From: Bacteroidota bacterium
GTDB lineage: Bacteria; Bacteroidota; Bacteroidia; Chitinophagales; Chitinophagaceae
Direction: 5' to 3'
Length of the DNA: 64,000 nucleotides
Assembly: GCA_018267545.1 (NCBI GenBank)
Contig: JAFDYG010000475.1
Coordinates: forward strand, 1 to 64,000
Part shown: one piece after another, positions 8,456-17,452 of the stretch
How positions within the stretch are numbered: the first letter of the stretch is position 1
How the letters are laid out: each line of letters begins with the position of its first letter
Translations under genes and position numbers: made by a program
Notes under the pieces: model-generated
Told to the model about the DNA's origin: nothing
Databases searched by the model: none
What the model saw: the letters and a program-made list of their open reading frames with translations, nothing else

Positions 8456-9886
8456 ATGTTATCGATCAAAGACAAAGAAAGAGAGGGATTGCTGGAGTCG
8501 CTGGGTAGTGCGAACCGTGCTTTTCAGGCCAGCTATCCGGGAGACCGTCCTGACCGTCAGCCGGTGCATACGGTATATGGGGGCGCCAATCTTTTTAAAA
8601 GCGACACCTGTGTGAAGATGGGTGAGATTGCTTTGAAGAGCCTTCGCATGTATGCGCCGAATTTTGCGGAGCTGTCCCGGGTGCTTTTGCTGGAGGGGCA
8701 TGATTATCTGCCTCAGCTGGAAAGAGAGGTGGGAGAGCTGGATCATCGGCTGAGGGAGATGGGAGAAGAGGAACGGAGGAAAGATCGGGCCTGGCTGTCC
8801 TGGTCGGTCTATCAGAAAATCATCCGTAAGCTGGAAACGGAGGCGGTAGAGGATTTTAGAATCGATTTCGAGGATGGCTATGGCAACCGGCCGGACGAGG
8901 AGGAAGATGCCGTTGCGGTTCAGGCGGCGAGGGAGCTGGCGGAAGGGATGAAGAATGGGACGATATCGCCGTTTATCGGTATTCGGATCAAGCCGTTGAC
9001 GGAGGATTTGAAATACCGGAGCGTGCGAACTCTGGATCTTTTTGTTACGGAGCTGTTGAAGCAGACGGGCGGTATGCTGCCGCCCAATTTTGTGGTGATG
9101 CTGCCGAAGGTGACGATACCGGAGCAGGTGAGAACGATGGTGCGGCTTTTCGAGCTGATGGAGCGGGAGAATGGGCTTCCTGCGGGGTCGTTAAAGATGG
9201 AGACGATGGTGGAGGCGACGCAGATCATCATGGATGAGGAGGGGCGCAATCCCTTGTACCGGATTATCCGGGCTTCGGAGGGGCGGTGTATTGCGGCGCA
9301 TTTCGGGACTTATGATTATACGGCTTCTTGCGGGATAACGGCGCGGTACCAGACGATGTCGCATCCGGTTTGTGACTTTGCGCATCATATGACCAGGGTC
9401 GCGTTGGGGGGGACGGGGATTTTCCTATCGGATGGAGCTACCAATGTGATGCCGATCGGTCCGCACCGGGGAGAGCAGCTGACGCTGAGTCAGCAGCTGG
9501 AGAATAGAGATTCGGTACACCGTGCGTGGAGGGTGGGTTTCGGGCATACGATGCATTCGCTGGTAAATGGATTCTACCAGGGGTGGGATTTGAATCCAGC
9601 GCAATTGCCGATGCGATATGCGGCTACGTATGCCTTCTTCCTGGGCAGCCTGGAAGACGCTATCCATCGGTTGAGAATATTTGTAGAACGGAGTGCCGTT
9701 TCTACGCTGACGGGGGACATATTCGACGATGCAGCTACGGGGCAGGGGCTTCTGAATTTCTTTTTAAAGGCGATGAATTGCGGGGCGATCGGCGAGACGG
9801 AGGTGCTGGCGACGGGCCTGACGTTGGAGGAAGTCCGCAGCCGCAGCTTTCATCAAATATTGCAGGGGAGAAGGCGCAGGACTTAG
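8456..9886 (+). CDS. DUF6986 / HpcH-HpaI (CitE-like) aldolase-superfamily protein
   Basis: 476 residues. The fold resembles the CitE, malyl-CoA lyase and malate synthase TIM barrels. [18 protein letters not shown] (residues ~139-156) matches their D-x-E-D strand. [12 protein letters not shown] (~216-227), the metal-type Glu in LKMETMVEA (~246-254) and [15 protein letters not shown] (~281-295) follow in the usual order. I recall related sequences grouped as DUF6986 and sometimes named phosphoenolpyruvate kinase; no activity can be read from the sequence. It starts 14 bp after uraH and is followed closely by ureA, so it is part of the purine-urease operon. The pathway here produces ureidoglycolate but shows no ureidoglycolate lyase, so a role in cleaving it, or in condensing the glyoxylate released, is a reasonable inference. 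Confidence 0.7.
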   Translation: MLSIKDKEREGLLESLGSANRAFQASYPGDRPDRQPVHTVYGGANLFKSDTCVKMGEIALKSLRMYAPNFAELSRVLLLEGHDYLPQLEREVGELDHRLREMGEEERRKDRAWLSWSVYQKIIRKLETEAVEDFRIDFEDGYGNRPDEEEDAVAVQAARELAEGMKNGTISPFIGIRIKPLTEDLKYRSVRTLDLFVTELLKQTGGMLPPNFVVMLPKVTIPEQVRTMVRLFELMERENGLPAGSLKMETMVEATQIIMDEEGRNPLYRIIRASEGRCIAAHFGTYDYTASCGITARYQTMSHPVCDFAHHMTRVALGGTGIFLSDGATNVMPIGPHRGEQLTLSQQLENRDSVHRAWRVGFGHTMHSLVNGFYQGWDLNPAQLPMRYAATYAFFLGSLEDAIHRLRIFVERSAVSTLTGDIFDDAATGQGLLNFFLKAMNCGAIGETEVLATGLTLEEVRSRSFHQILQGRRRRT

Positions 9887-9909
9887 TTTTTTTCGGTATA
9901 TTACTATAT

Positions 9910-10212
9910 ATGCATTTGTCACCAAAAGAAACGGAAAAGCTACTGTTGTTCCTGGCGGGAGAGCTGGCCGAGAAGCGGAAAGCGAGGGGGTTGAAGCTCA
10001 ATTATCCGGAGGCCATCGCCCTGATCAGCAGCCGGCTGCAGGAGGCGGCGAGGGATGGCAGGTCTGTAGCGGAGCTGATGTTGTATGGGGCGACGATCTT
10101 ATCGCGGGAGGATGTGATGGAAGGAATACCCGAGATGATCGAGGAGATACAGATCGAGGCTACGTTTCCGGATGGGACGAAGCTGGTGACGGTGCATGGT
10201 CCGATTCGATGA
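9910..10212 (+). CDS. ureA: Urease gamma subunit
   Basis: 100 residues from ATG 9910, exactly the family length. It begins [20 protein letters not shown] and contains [14 protein letters not shown] and the C-terminal [16 protein letters not shown] signature. A longer in-frame extension to 9526 lies inside the preceding aldolase gene and is discarded. The subunit packs with UreB and UreC in the urease core. It overlaps ureB by 4 bp. Confidence 0.97.
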   Translation: MHLSPKETEKLLLFLAGELAEKRKARGLKLNYPEAIALISSRLQEAARDGRSVAELMLYGATILSREDVMEGIPEMIEEIQIEATFPDGTKLVTVHGPIR

Positions 10213-10517
10213 TTCCAGGCGAATATATATTGGCTGACGGCGACATTGTTTGTAATGAAGGCAGGCGTGTGGTTCGTCTAAGCGTAGTGAACAGGGGTGA
10301 CCGACCCGTACAGATCGGTTCGCATTTTCATTTTTTCGAAATCAATAAGGAGGTTGTATTCGAGCGGCGCCTTGCGTTGGGCATGCGGCTGAATATTCCG
10401 TCGGGTACGGCTGTGCGGCTGGAACCGGGGGAGGAGAAGGAGGTGGAGCTGGTAGAGCTGGGAGGACTGAAGCGGGCGGTAGGTTTTAATAACCTGGTAA
10501 ATGGGCCTACGATATGA
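10209..10517 (+). CDS. ureB: Urease beta subunit
   Basis: 102 residues, typical of a separate beta subunit ([13 protein letters not shown] start, [19 protein letters not shown], and C-terminal [10 protein letters not shown]). The three genes ureA, ureB and ureC are separate, unlike the fused alpha of Helicobacter. It overlaps ureA and ureC by 4 bp each, so the structural subunits are translationally coupled. Confidence 0.97.
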   Translation: MIPGEYILADGDIVCNEGRRVVRLSVVNRGDRPVQIGSHFHFFEINKEVVFERRLALGMRLNIPSGTAVRLEPGEEKEVELVELGGLKRAVGFNNLVNGPTI

Positions 10518-12229
10518 GTCTTTCCATCAATCGAATCAAGTATGCCAATTTGTATGGTCCTACGGTGGGGGATAAGATCCGGCTTGCCGATACGGAGCTG
10601 TTTATCGAAATAGAAAGGGATTATACCGTGTATGGGGACGAAGTGAAATTTGGCGGGGGAAAGACAATCCGGGATGGGATGGGCCAGTCTGCAACGGCTA
10701 TGCGGGGAGAGGGAGTATTGGATCTTGTCATTACGGGCGTGATTATTATCGACCACGGGGGGATTATAAAAGCGGATATTGGTATCCGTGATGGTAAGAT
10801 CGTAGGTGTCGGCAAAGCGGGGAACCCGGATACGATGGATGGAGTGGGGGCTGATATGATTATCGGCGCTGCAACCGAGGTTCATGGGGGAGCGGGGCTG
10901 ATCGCTACGGCCGGGGGGATCGATACACACATTCATTTCATTTGTCCGCAGCAGATCGACCATGCGTTGTACAGCGGAGTTACGACGATGATCGGCGGGG
11001 GAACGGGGCCGGCGGATGGGACGAATGCTACGACGGTGACGCCGGGGGCCTGGAATATTCAAAAGATGCTGGAGGCGGCGGATGCGTTTCCGATGAACCT
11101 GGGTTTTTTGGGGAAGGGGAATTGTGCGACGGTGGGTCCGTTGGAGGAGCAGATTATGGCGGGGGCTATAGGGTTAAAGATACATGAAGATTGGGGGGCG
11201 ACGCCGGCGGTGATCGATGCGTCTTTGCGGACTGCGGATAAATATGATGTACAGGTAGCTATTCATACCGATACGTTGAATGAGGCGGGGTTCCTGGAGC
11301 GGACGATGGAAGCGATCGGGGGCAGGGTGATTCATACCTATCATACGGAGGGTGCGGGTGGGGGGCATGCGCCGGATATTATCCGGGCGGCCATGTATCC
11401 GAATATCCTGCCTTCCTCTACCAATCCGACGAGACCTTATACGGTCAATACCATCGATGAGCATCTTGATATGCTAATGGTTTGTCATCATTTGAGCAAG
11501 ACGATACCGGAGGATGTATCGTTTGCCGACAGCCGGATCCGGCCGGAGACGATTGCGGCCGAAGATATCCTGCACGATATGGGTGTGATCAGTATGATGA
11601 GCTCGGATTCGCAGGCGATGGGCAGGGTGAGCGAGGTGATTTTGCGAACCTGGCAGACGGCCGATAAGATGAAGAAGCAGCGGGGGCCGTTGCCGGAGGA
11701 TGAAGGGAAAGGAAACGACAATTTCAGGGTGCGGCGATATGTCGCCAAGTATACCATCAATCCAGCGATTACGCATGGGGTTTCGGATTATGTAGGGAGC
11801 CTGGAAAAGGGGAAGATGGCGGACCTGGTATTGTGGAAGCCTGCGTTATTCGGGGTAAAGCCGGAGCTCATTATCAAGGGTGGGATGATCATTGCGGGGC
11901 GGATGGGGGATCCGGGTGCGAGCATCCCGACGCCGCAGCCGGTGATGTACCGGCCGATGTTCGGCGCTTATGGGAGGGCGGTAGAGCGGATTTGTGCGAG
12001 CTTTGTTTCGCAGGAGTCGATAGGTCTGGTGAGGGCGTATGGCTTGCGGAAGGAAGTGTTGGCGGTCCGGGGCTGCCGGAGTCTTTCCAAGGCGAATATG
12101 GTATTGAACGACCGGACGCCGCTGATCGAGGTAAACCCGGAGAATTATGAGGTGAGGGTGGATGGGAAGGTAGTGGGGTGTGAGCCGGTACGGGAGGTGG
12201 CGATGGCGCAGCGTTACTTTTTATTTTAA
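10514..12229 (+). CDS. ureC: Urease alpha (catalytic) subunit
   Basis: 571 residues. It carries the dinuclear nickel site that splits urea into ammonia and carbamate. Conserved features: metal ligands H139 and H141 in GGIDTHIHF, carbamylated lysine K222 with H224 in GLKIHEDWG, the mobile flap C324-H325 in MVCHHLS, and the Asp ligand in [10 protein letters not shown]. These sit about five residues later than in the Klebsiella enzyme. All catalytic residues are intact, so the enzyme should be active once matured. In this operon it would consume urea released from ureidoglycolate. Confidence 0.98.
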   Translation: MSLSINRIKYANLYGPTVGDKIRLADTELFIEIERDYTVYGDEVKFGGGKTIRDGMGQSATAMRGEGVLDLVITGVIIIDHGGIIKADIGIRDGKIVGVGKAGNPDTMDGVGADMIIGAATEVHGGAGLIATAGGIDTHIHFICPQQIDHALYSGVTTMIGGGTGPADGTNATTVTPGAWNIQKMLEAADAFPMNLGFLGKGNCATVGPLEEQIMAGAIGLKIHEDWGATPAVIDASLRTADKYDVQVAIHTDTLNEAGFLERTMEAIGGRVIHTYHTEGAGGGHAPDIIRAAMYPNILPSSTNPTRPYTVNTIDEHLDMLMVCHHLSKTIPEDVSFADSRIRPETIAAEDILHDMGVISMMSSDSQAMGRVSEVILRTWQTADKMKKQRGPLPEDEGKGNDNFRVRRYVAKYTINPAITHGVSDYVGSLEKGKMADLVLWKPALFGVKPELIIKGGMIIAGRMGDPGASIPTPQPVMYRPMFGAYGRAVERICASFVSQESIGLVRAYGLRKEVLAVRGCRSLSKANMVLNDRTPLIEVNPENYEVRVDGKVVGCEPVREVAMAQRYFLF

Positions 12230-12234
12230 ATCAT

Positions 12235-12768
12235 ATGTTGATACAGGAGAAGCTAGGGAGCATTGGCTCGTTTTTGTTGGGAGGCAGGGAGATCGATCTG
12301 CTTTCGGTGGAGTGGTATGAGACGGGGAAGCGGATAATGCGGAAGGTGACGAGGGGTGGAAGGGAGGTTGCTTTGCGGTTTTTGAAGGAAGGCCCATCGT
12401 TGTCGGAGGGTGATGTGCTGTATGCGGATGAGGGGGTGGTGATTGTGGTGGAGGTGCTGCCTTGTGAGGTGATGGTGATTCGGATGGAATCGCTTGCTTC
12501 GGTGGCGTCGGTTTGTTATGAGATCGGGAACAGGCATTTGCCGTTGTTTGTGGGAGAAGGGGGAAGCGCCAGGGTGGGGAAAACGGCGGGGGTGTTGCTG
12601 GCGCCTTTCGAGGAGCCGTTGTATAGGTGGCTGGTGGCGGCGGGATATGAGGTGAGCCGGGAGGAGCGGAAGCTTTTGTATCCGTTACGGTCGACGGTGG
12701 CGGGGCATGTGCATGACGGGTCGGGGAGCTTATTTTCGAAGATATTACAAATGATGGGTTCCAGATGA
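12235..12768 (+). CDS. ureE: Urease accessory protein UreE (nickel metallochaperone)
   Basis: 177 residues with the two-domain UreE layout: an N-terminal peptide-binding-like domain and a C-terminal metal-binding domain containing IGNRHLPLFV near residue 98. UreE delivers nickel to the UreD-UreF-UreG complex. The C-terminus has only a GHVHDGS stretch instead of the long His-rich tail of Klebsiella UreE, so nickel storage capacity is probably low. It lies 5 bp after ureC and overlaps ureF by 4 bp. Confidence 0.88.
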   Translation: MLIQEKLGSIGSFLLGGREIDLLSVEWYETGKRIMRKVTRGGREVALRFLKEGPSLSEGDVLYADEGVVIVVEVLPCEVMVIRMESLASVASVCYEIGNRHLPLFVGEGGSARVGKTAGVLLAPFEEPLYRWLVAAGYEVSREERKLLYPLRSTVAGHVHDGSGSLFSKILQMMGSR

Positions 12769-13391
12769 ATGCGGCATTATTAAGATTATTACAGCTGAGC
12801 GATCCGGCCTTGCCGATCGGGGCGTATGCGCATTCGGGAGGGTTAGAGACGTATGTACAGGAGGGGATGATTCGGGATGCGGGAGGTGCGGGGATGTATG
12901 TGAGGGATATGTTGCGCACGAATGTATTTTATACGGATGCGGCTTTGGTGACGTTGGCGCATAAGGGGTATCGGGATAGGGTAGAGGAATTGGATAGGCT
13001 TTGCGAGGCGGTGAAGGCGCCACGAGAGATAAGGGAGGCCAGCCGAAAGCTTGGGGGAAGGTTGTTGAAGATCTTCGGAAAGGAAGGGGAGGCAAGGCAT
13101 TATTGTGTTGCGTTCGGGTATTGCGCTGCGGTCATGGGAATAGGGCTGCGGGAGGCGTTGACGGGTTTCTATTATAATACAGCGGCGGGGATGGTGACGA
13201 ATTGCGTGAAGCTGGTGCCGATTGGGCAGCAGGATGGGCAGGAGCTGTTGTTGTCGTTGCAGCCGTTAATCCTGGAGCTGGTCGAGCGGGGAATGGAGCC
13301 GGACGAGGACCTGGTCGGTTTATGCTGTGTGGGGCTGGATATTCGCTGCATGCAGCATGAGCGTTTGTATTCGAGGTTGTATATGTCGTGA
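12765..13391 (+). CDS. ureF: Urease accessory protein UreF
   Basis: 208 residues. It has the family start [20 protein letters not shown] followed by [10 protein letters not shown], then an all-helical body and the conserved [14 protein letters not shown] segment near residues 146-159. UreF bridges UreD and UreG in the nickel-insertion complex. It is translationally coupled to ureE (ATGA) and followed by ureG after 1 bp. Confidence 0.93.
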   Translation: MNAALLRLLQLSDPALPIGAYAHSGGLETYVQEGMIRDAGGAGMYVRDMLRTNVFYTDAALVTLAHKGYRDRVEELDRLCEAVKAPREIREASRKLGGRLLKIFGKEGEARHYCVAFGYCAAVMGIGLREALTGFYYNTAAGMVTNCVKLVPIGQQDGQELLLSLQPLILELVERGMEPDEDLVGLCCVGLDIRCMQHERLYSRLYMS

Positions 13392-13392
13392 A

Positions 13393-14031
13393 ATGAAGGA
13401 GAGAAACTATATAAAAATCGGGATTGCGGGACCGGTGGGTTCCGGTAAGACGGCATTGATCGAGCGGCTTACGCGCCGGCTGGCGGCGGAATACAGTATT
13501 GCCGTTATCACCAATGATATTTATACCAAGGAGGATGCTGAGTTTCTGACTCAGCATAGTCTGCTTGCGCCGGAGCGGATCATCGGGGTGGAGACGGGTG
13601 GTTGTCCGCATACGGCTATCCGGGAGGATGCCAGTATGAACCTGGATGCGGTCGAGGAGATGGCGCAGCGATTCGATGATCTCCGGATAATTTTTATCGA
13701 AAGCGGCGGGGATAATTTGTCCGCCACATTTAGCCCTGAGCTGGCGGATGTGAGCATTTTCGTGATCGATGTTGCAGAGGGGGATAAGATACCGAGGAAG
13801 GGTGGTCCGGGGATTATGCGAAGTGATCTGCTGGTGATCAATAAGACCGATTTGGCGCCGCATGTGGGGGCAAGCCTTGAAGTGATGGAGCGGGATGCGC
13901 GGAAGATGAGAAGGGGTGAACCGTTTGTGTTTACGAATTTGATGAGTCTCGAAGGATTGGATAGCGTTGCGGGTTGGATAAAAAGATATGCGTTGCTGGA
14001 AGAGGTGGAGGAGCCGGTGCTGTGGCGATGA
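13393..14031 (+). CDS. ureG: Urease accessory GTPase UreG
   Basis: 212 residues from ATG 13393 (an upstream extension to 13327 lies inside ureF). SIMIBI-class GTPase: P-loop [10 protein letters not shown] at ~11-20, [15 protein letters not shown] with the CPH nickel motif near residues 65-79, [14 protein letters not shown] and the specificity loop VINKTD. GTP hydrolysis by UreG drives nickel delivery to urease. It overlaps ureD by 4 bp. Confidence 0.97.
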   Translation: MKERNYIKIGIAGPVGSGKTALIERLTRRLAAEYSIAVITNDIYTKEDAEFLTQHSLLAPERIIGVETGGCPHTAIREDASMNLDAVEEMAQRFDDLRIIFIESGGDNLSATFSPELADVSIFVIDVAEGDKIPRKGGPGIMRSDLLVINKTDLAPHVGASLEVMERDARKMRRGEPFVFTNLMSLEGLDSVAGWIKRYALLEEVEEPVLWR

Positions 14032-14807
14032 GGACGGTGGGTATGATATCGGAGGTGACGCTGCGGGTAGCGGTGCGTGAGGGAAAGAGCTATCTCGCGT
14101 CCGGTTATTATACGCCTCCTTTCAAGGTGGTCGATATTACCGAAGACAAGCGTGGCGGGTGGCTGCAGCTGATGCTGATGTGTTCGTCGCCGGGGATATT
14201 GGATGGGGATGAGCAGGCGCTGTGTGTAAAAGTAGGTGAGGGGGGCAGGCTGCGGCTGCATACCCAGTCTTATCAGCGGCTGTTCCAGATGGAGAAGGGG
14301 GCGGTGCAGCGGATGGAGGTGAGGCTGGGCGCGGGGGCTTATTTTTGCTGGCTGCCGCATCCTTGTGTGCCGCATGCGCGTTCGATTTTCAAAGGAATGA
14401 ACAGAGTGTATCTGTCGGAGGGTTCCCGATTGATTTGGGGGGAAGTATTGACTTGCGGACGGAAGCTGAATGGGGAGGTATTTGCTTGGTCTTCGTATCA
14501 TGTGCGGACGGAAGTGTTTATCGGGGATGAATTGGTCTTATTAGAGAATATATATTTGAAGCCTTCGGATGGAATGATTGGAGGGATGGGGCAGTGGGAG
14601 GGGTATACGCATATGGCTAGCTTGCTGGTGATCCAGGAGGGGGGATTGGGAGGGCTGCGGGAACGTGTGGAAGCGGGGTTGGCGGCTGCGAGCGTCGTTT
14701 ATGGTGTGAGCGAGGGACCGGCGGGAAGCCTGGTTATACGAATGTTGGGAAATAGTGCGGAGCTGCTTTATAATTGCCTAAAGGAGGTGGCTGGATATGC
14801 AAGCTGA
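14028..14807 (+). CDS. ureD: Urease accessory protein UreD
   Basis: 259 residues from ATG 14028 (ATGA overlap with ureG). UreD-family features are the [10 protein letters not shown] segment, [13 protein letters not shown] near residues 49-61, [12 protein letters not shown] and [13 protein letters not shown]. UreD is the scaffold that binds apo-urease and receives nickel from UreE/UreG. Sequence conservation in this family is low, so the position at the end of the urease operon supports the call. The 3' end contains the strong ribosome-binding site for the next gene. Confidence 0.88.
   Translation: MRTVGMISEVTLRVAVREGKSYLASGYYTPPFKVVDITEDKRGGWLQLMLMCSSPGILDGDEQALCVKVGEGGRLRLHTQSYQRLFQMEKGAVQRMEVRLGAGAYFCWLPHPCVPHARSIFKGMNRVYLSEGSRLIWGEVLTCGRKLNGEVFAWSSYHVRTEVFIGDELVLLENIYLKPSDGMIGGMGQWEGYTHMASLLVIQEGGLGGLRERVEAGLAAASVVYGVSEGPAGSLVIRMLGNSAELLYNCLKEVAGYAS
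14780..14788 (+). promoter_or_regulatory. Unusually strong Shine-Dalgarno site for the membrane-protein gene
   Basis: AAAGGAGGT lies inside the last codons of ureD, 8 nt before the ATG at 14797. It is a near-complete complement of the 16S anti-SD. Most other starts in the window have A/T-rich or no recognisable SD, as is normal for Bacteroidota, so this one stands out. It could be partly forced by the ureD codons. Confidence 0.6.
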
Positions 14808-15498
14808 GCTGGGAGTATTATTGACGGCGGCTGTTACCGTTGCCTGTTTGCATACGGTGGCGGGACCGGATCATTATGTGCCGTTTATCGCGCTGTCGAA
14901 GTCAAGGGGTTGGTCTTTTGCGAGGACGATTGGGTGGACGATCGTGTGCGGGTGTGGGCACGTGTGGAGTTCGGTCTTGTTGGGACTGGGTGGAGCTGCG
15001 ATCGGGTGGTCGTTGTCGAAGGTGAAGGGCCTGGAGCAGGTGAGGGGCGGGATTGCGGGTTGGGCCATGCTGGGATTTGGGTTGGTCTATTGTGTTTGGG
15101 GATTGGTGAGGGCGCGGCAGAACCGGCGGCATAAACATTTCGATGTGTATGATGACGGGAGCGTATATGTATACGATCACCGGCATGGAGAGGCGGTGCG
15201 TCCGAAGGATCGGCATGCGGTGACACCCTGGGTGTTGTTTATCGTATTTTTTCTTGGGCCTTGTGAGCCGATGATTCCTTTGTTATATTTTCCCGCGGCG
15301 AAAGCATCCTGGGCGGGGATGTTGTTATTAATCCTGGTTTATACGCTTGTTACGTTGGCTACCATGGTAGGGATGGTGGGGGCTGGATATTATGGATTTG
15401 GGTTTTTGAAGGCGGGTAGGCTGGAGCGTTATGTGCATGCGCTGGGCGGGGCTACGTTGTTTTTGTGTGGGGTGGGGATGGTTTTTATGGGGTGGTGA
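14797..15498 (+). CDS. UreH/NicO-like membrane protein, probable nickel transport
   Basis: 233 residues with about six hydrophobic segments. TM1 carries CLHTVAGPDHYVPF (residues ~17-30); a His..Asp-His motif in the first helix is typical of NiCoT, NicO and UreH nickel transporters. A His-rich cytoplasmic loop (RRHKHFDVYDDG...YDHRHGEAV, residues ~110-135) follows TM3, as in metal exporters and importers of this group. It overlaps ureD by 11 bp and is the last gene of the urease operon, so a role in nickel supply to urease is likely. Direction and substrate cannot be proved from sequence; a sulfite-exporter-like role is the alternative. Confidence 0.7.
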   Translation: MQAELGVLLTAAVTVACLHTVAGPDHYVPFIALSKSRGWSFARTIGWTIVCGCGHVWSSVLLGLGGAAIGWSLSKVKGLEQVRGGIAGWAMLGFGLVYCVWGLVRARQNRRHKHFDVYDDGSVYVYDHRHGEAVRPKDRHAVTPWVLFIVFFLGPCEPMIPLLYFPAAKASWAGMLLLILVYTLVTLATMVGMVGAGYYGFGFLKAGRLERYVHALGGATLFLCGVGMVFMGW

Positions 15499-15502
15499 TG
15501 TT

Positions 15503-16510
15503 TTATGGATTGGTGATGCTCACGGCGATTTTTCCGTTATTCTTTGCTGTTTCGATGGCCTGGTAGGCGTCGGCGATACTTTCCATAGTATATGGGGTAG
15601 GGTCGACGAAGGGTTTTATTTTTCCTGCTTCGATGAGGGTGGTGGCCTGGCGGAGGATGTCGCCGTGGTGTGCGCGGTGTTCGCCGGAGATTAGGGGATA
15701 GAGGGTGAAGACGCCGGAGTAGGTGGCTCCGCGGAAGGAGAGGGGGGCGATGCTGTGGGTGCCCCAGCCGAGGATGCTGACGGCGTGGCCGGTGTAGCGT
15801 TTGACGGATTTGAAGGTGTCGTTGAGCGTTTCGCCGCCGAGAGTGTCGAGGACCACGTCGAAACCCGAGCCGTTGGTGTAGCGTTGGGTATATGCGTCGA
15901 CGCTCAAGTCAGTGTAGTCGATGGGGATGGCGCCGAGACTTTCGACGAGGTGTTGTTTGGAGGGGGAGACGGTAGAATATACTTCGGCGCCGAGGGCTTT
16001 GGCGATTTGGATGGCGATGTTGCCGACGCCGCCGGAGCCGCCGTGGATGAGGACGGTTTGTTTCGGTTGGATTTGAGCCCGGTCGACTAGTCCTTCCCAG
16101 GCGGTGATGAAGACGAGGGGGAGGGTGGCGGTATCGTGGAGGTCGAGGTTTTTTGGGGCGAGGGCGAGGAGGTCGGGGTCGACGGCTGCGTATTCTGCGA
16201 GGGAGCCCTGGACGCTGCCGACTCCGCCGGTGAGGCCGTAGACGCGGTCGCCGGGTTTGAAGGAGGGGGCGCCCGGGCGGGTTTCGGAGGGACTGGGGGA
16301 TTCTATGACTGTGCCGGCCATGTCGAGGCCGAGGATGGCGGGGAGTTTGGTTTGGGCGTGGCCGGCGGCGCCGTGGAAGATTTTGATATCCAACGGGTTA
16401 ATGCCGCTGGCGTGGATTTTGACCAGGACATGGCCTTTTTGGGGAATGGGGGTGGGGACTTCTTTTAGCTGGAAGGGGGTATTGTAGCTTTCTAAGACGA
16501 GTGCTTTCAT
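15503..16510 (-). CDS. Zinc-independent MDR family NAD(P)H quinone/enone oxidoreductase
   Basis: 335 residues from the ATG at 16510; an in-frame ATG at 16531 would add seven residues. The shorter start begins MKALVLESYN, as in relatives, and has an A-rich leader. GroES-like N-terminal domain with GINPLDIKIFHG, then a Rossmann fold with the NADP loop VLIHGGSGGVGNIAIQIAKALGA cut here to its core HGGSGGVG near residue 155. Catalytic zinc ligands are missing, which points to a quinone or enone reductase rather than an alcohol dehydrogenase. It is divergent from an AraC regulator across 84 bp that hold repeated dyads, so that regulator probably controls it. Confidence 0.85.
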   Translation of the reverse strand: MKALVLESYNTPFQLKEVPTPIPQKGHVLVKIHASGINPLDIKIFHGAAGHAQTKLPAILGLDMAGTVIESPSPSETRPGAPSFKPGDRVYGLTGGVGSVQGSLAEYAAVDPDLLALAPKNLDLHDTATLPLVFITAWEGLVDRAQIQPKQTVLIHGGSGGVGNIAIQIAKALGAEVYSTVSPSKQHLVESLGAIPIDYTDLSVDAYTQRYTNGSGFDVVLDTLGGETLNDTFKSVKRYTGHAVSILGWGTHSIAPLSFRGATYSGVFTLYPLISGEHRAHHGDILRQATTLIEAGKIKPFVDPTPYTMESIADAYQAIETAKNNGKIAVSITNP

Positions 16511-16557
16511 TTTGATTTTTTGATGGGACAAAGGTCGGATGGGGAGGGCCTATTGAA

Positions 16558-16594
16558 GGTGTATTTTTACACCTTTTTGGTGTAATTTTGTACC
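16558..16594. promoter_or_regulatory. Two repeated dyad operators between MDR and araC genes
   Basis: A perfect palindrome GGTGTATTTTTACACC occupies 16558-16573. A related, imperfect copy GGTGTAATTTTGTACC occupies 16579-16594 and ends at the base before the AraC ATG; the copies start 21 bp apart, two helical turns. The second copy contains TAATTTTG (16583-16590), a full match to the Bacteroidota -7 element TAnnTTTG. If that element is used, the araC mRNA would begin at or almost at its start codon. The arrangement suggests autoregulation and control of the divergent oxidoreductase gene. Confidence 0.6.
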
Positions 16595-17434
16595 ATGGTG
16601 AAAGATCATTTGCGGGAGCCGTTTGAGCTGGTGCTGCGGGAATACATGGATGTATGTCCGAGGGGGCAGCACACGCATAGCTTTTTCGAGCTAATCTATA
16701 TCGTCGATGGGAGTGGGAAGCAGTGTATCAATGAGGTGGAAGTGGATTATGAGAAGGGTGATCTGTTTTTGGTGGCGCCGAACGATTCGCATTTGTTCAG
16801 GATCAAAGAGCGGTCGCGGTTTTTCTTTATCCGTTTCAACAAAGTATTCTTACAGGCGGCGAAGAAGGATGTGGAATTGGTGAAGCGGTTGGAGCTGATT
16901 TTGGAGAGTGCGAGGCATGAGCCGGGGAGTATTTTGAGGAGTGATGAAGACCGGAAGGCGGTGGGGCATTTGATGGAGCTGTTAATCCGGGAGCATTTGA
17001 GTCATGATTTGTATCACCGGGAGCTGATCGGGCAGCTGGTGAATACGTTATTGGTTATTTTGGCGCGGAATATTGCGCAGGTGTATCCATCGGTTATCGA
17101 TGAGAAGAGTGAGGAGCGGGCGGTGGATCTGTTGCAGTATATACAGTCGAATATTTATTATCCGGAGAAGCTGAGGGCGGAGGCGATCAGTGCGCATTTT
17201 GGGATTTCGAAGACGTATCTGGGGCGGTATTTCAAGAAGCATGCGGGGGAGACGCTGCAGGATTATGTATTGAAGTATAAGCTGAAGCTGGTGGAGAACA
17301 GGTTGCTGCATAGTCATATGCGGGTGTCGGAGATTGCGGATGAGTTTGGGTTTACGGATAAGAGTCATCTGAATCGGATTTTTAAGAAGTATCGGGGGAT
17401 GAGTCCGACGGAATATAGGGAGGGTGGGAAATAG
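16595..17434 (+). CDS. AraC-family transcriptional regulator with N-terminal cupin
   Basis: 279 residues. The N-terminal AraC-binding-like cupin has HTHSFFELIYIVDGSG (~26-41) and GDLFLVAPNDSHLF (~55-68). The two helix-turn-helix motifs occupy ~175-275, ending in SHLNRIFKKYRGMSPTEYRE, the classical AraC signature. It senses a small ligand through the cupin. The divergent oxidoreductase and the dyad repeats between them suggest a two-gene detoxification or catabolic switch. No GH or transporter gene adjoins it. Its 3' end faces the next lipoprotein gene with an 18-bp gap and no visible terminator. Confidence 0.92.
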   Translation: MVKDHLREPFELVLREYMDVCPRGQHTHSFFELIYIVDGSGKQCINEVEVDYEKGDLFLVAPNDSHLFRIKERSRFFFIRFNKVFLQAAKKDVELVKRLELILESARHEPGSILRSDEDRKAVGHLMELLIREHLSHDLYHRELIGQLVNTLLVILARNIAQVYPSVIDEKSEERAVDLLQYIQSNIYYPEKLRAEAISAHFGISKTYLGRYFKKHAGETLQDYVLKYKLKLVENRLLHSHMRVSEIADEFGFTDKSHLNRIFKKYRGMSPTEYREGGK

Positions 17435-17452
17435 CTATTGCTGTTCTTATTG

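Noticed and set aside
8456-9886. Reading the DUF6986 gene as phosphoenolpyruvate kinase
   Set aside because: No phosphotransferase motif is visible; the barrel motifs match the CitE/aldolase superfamily and the context is purine catabolism.
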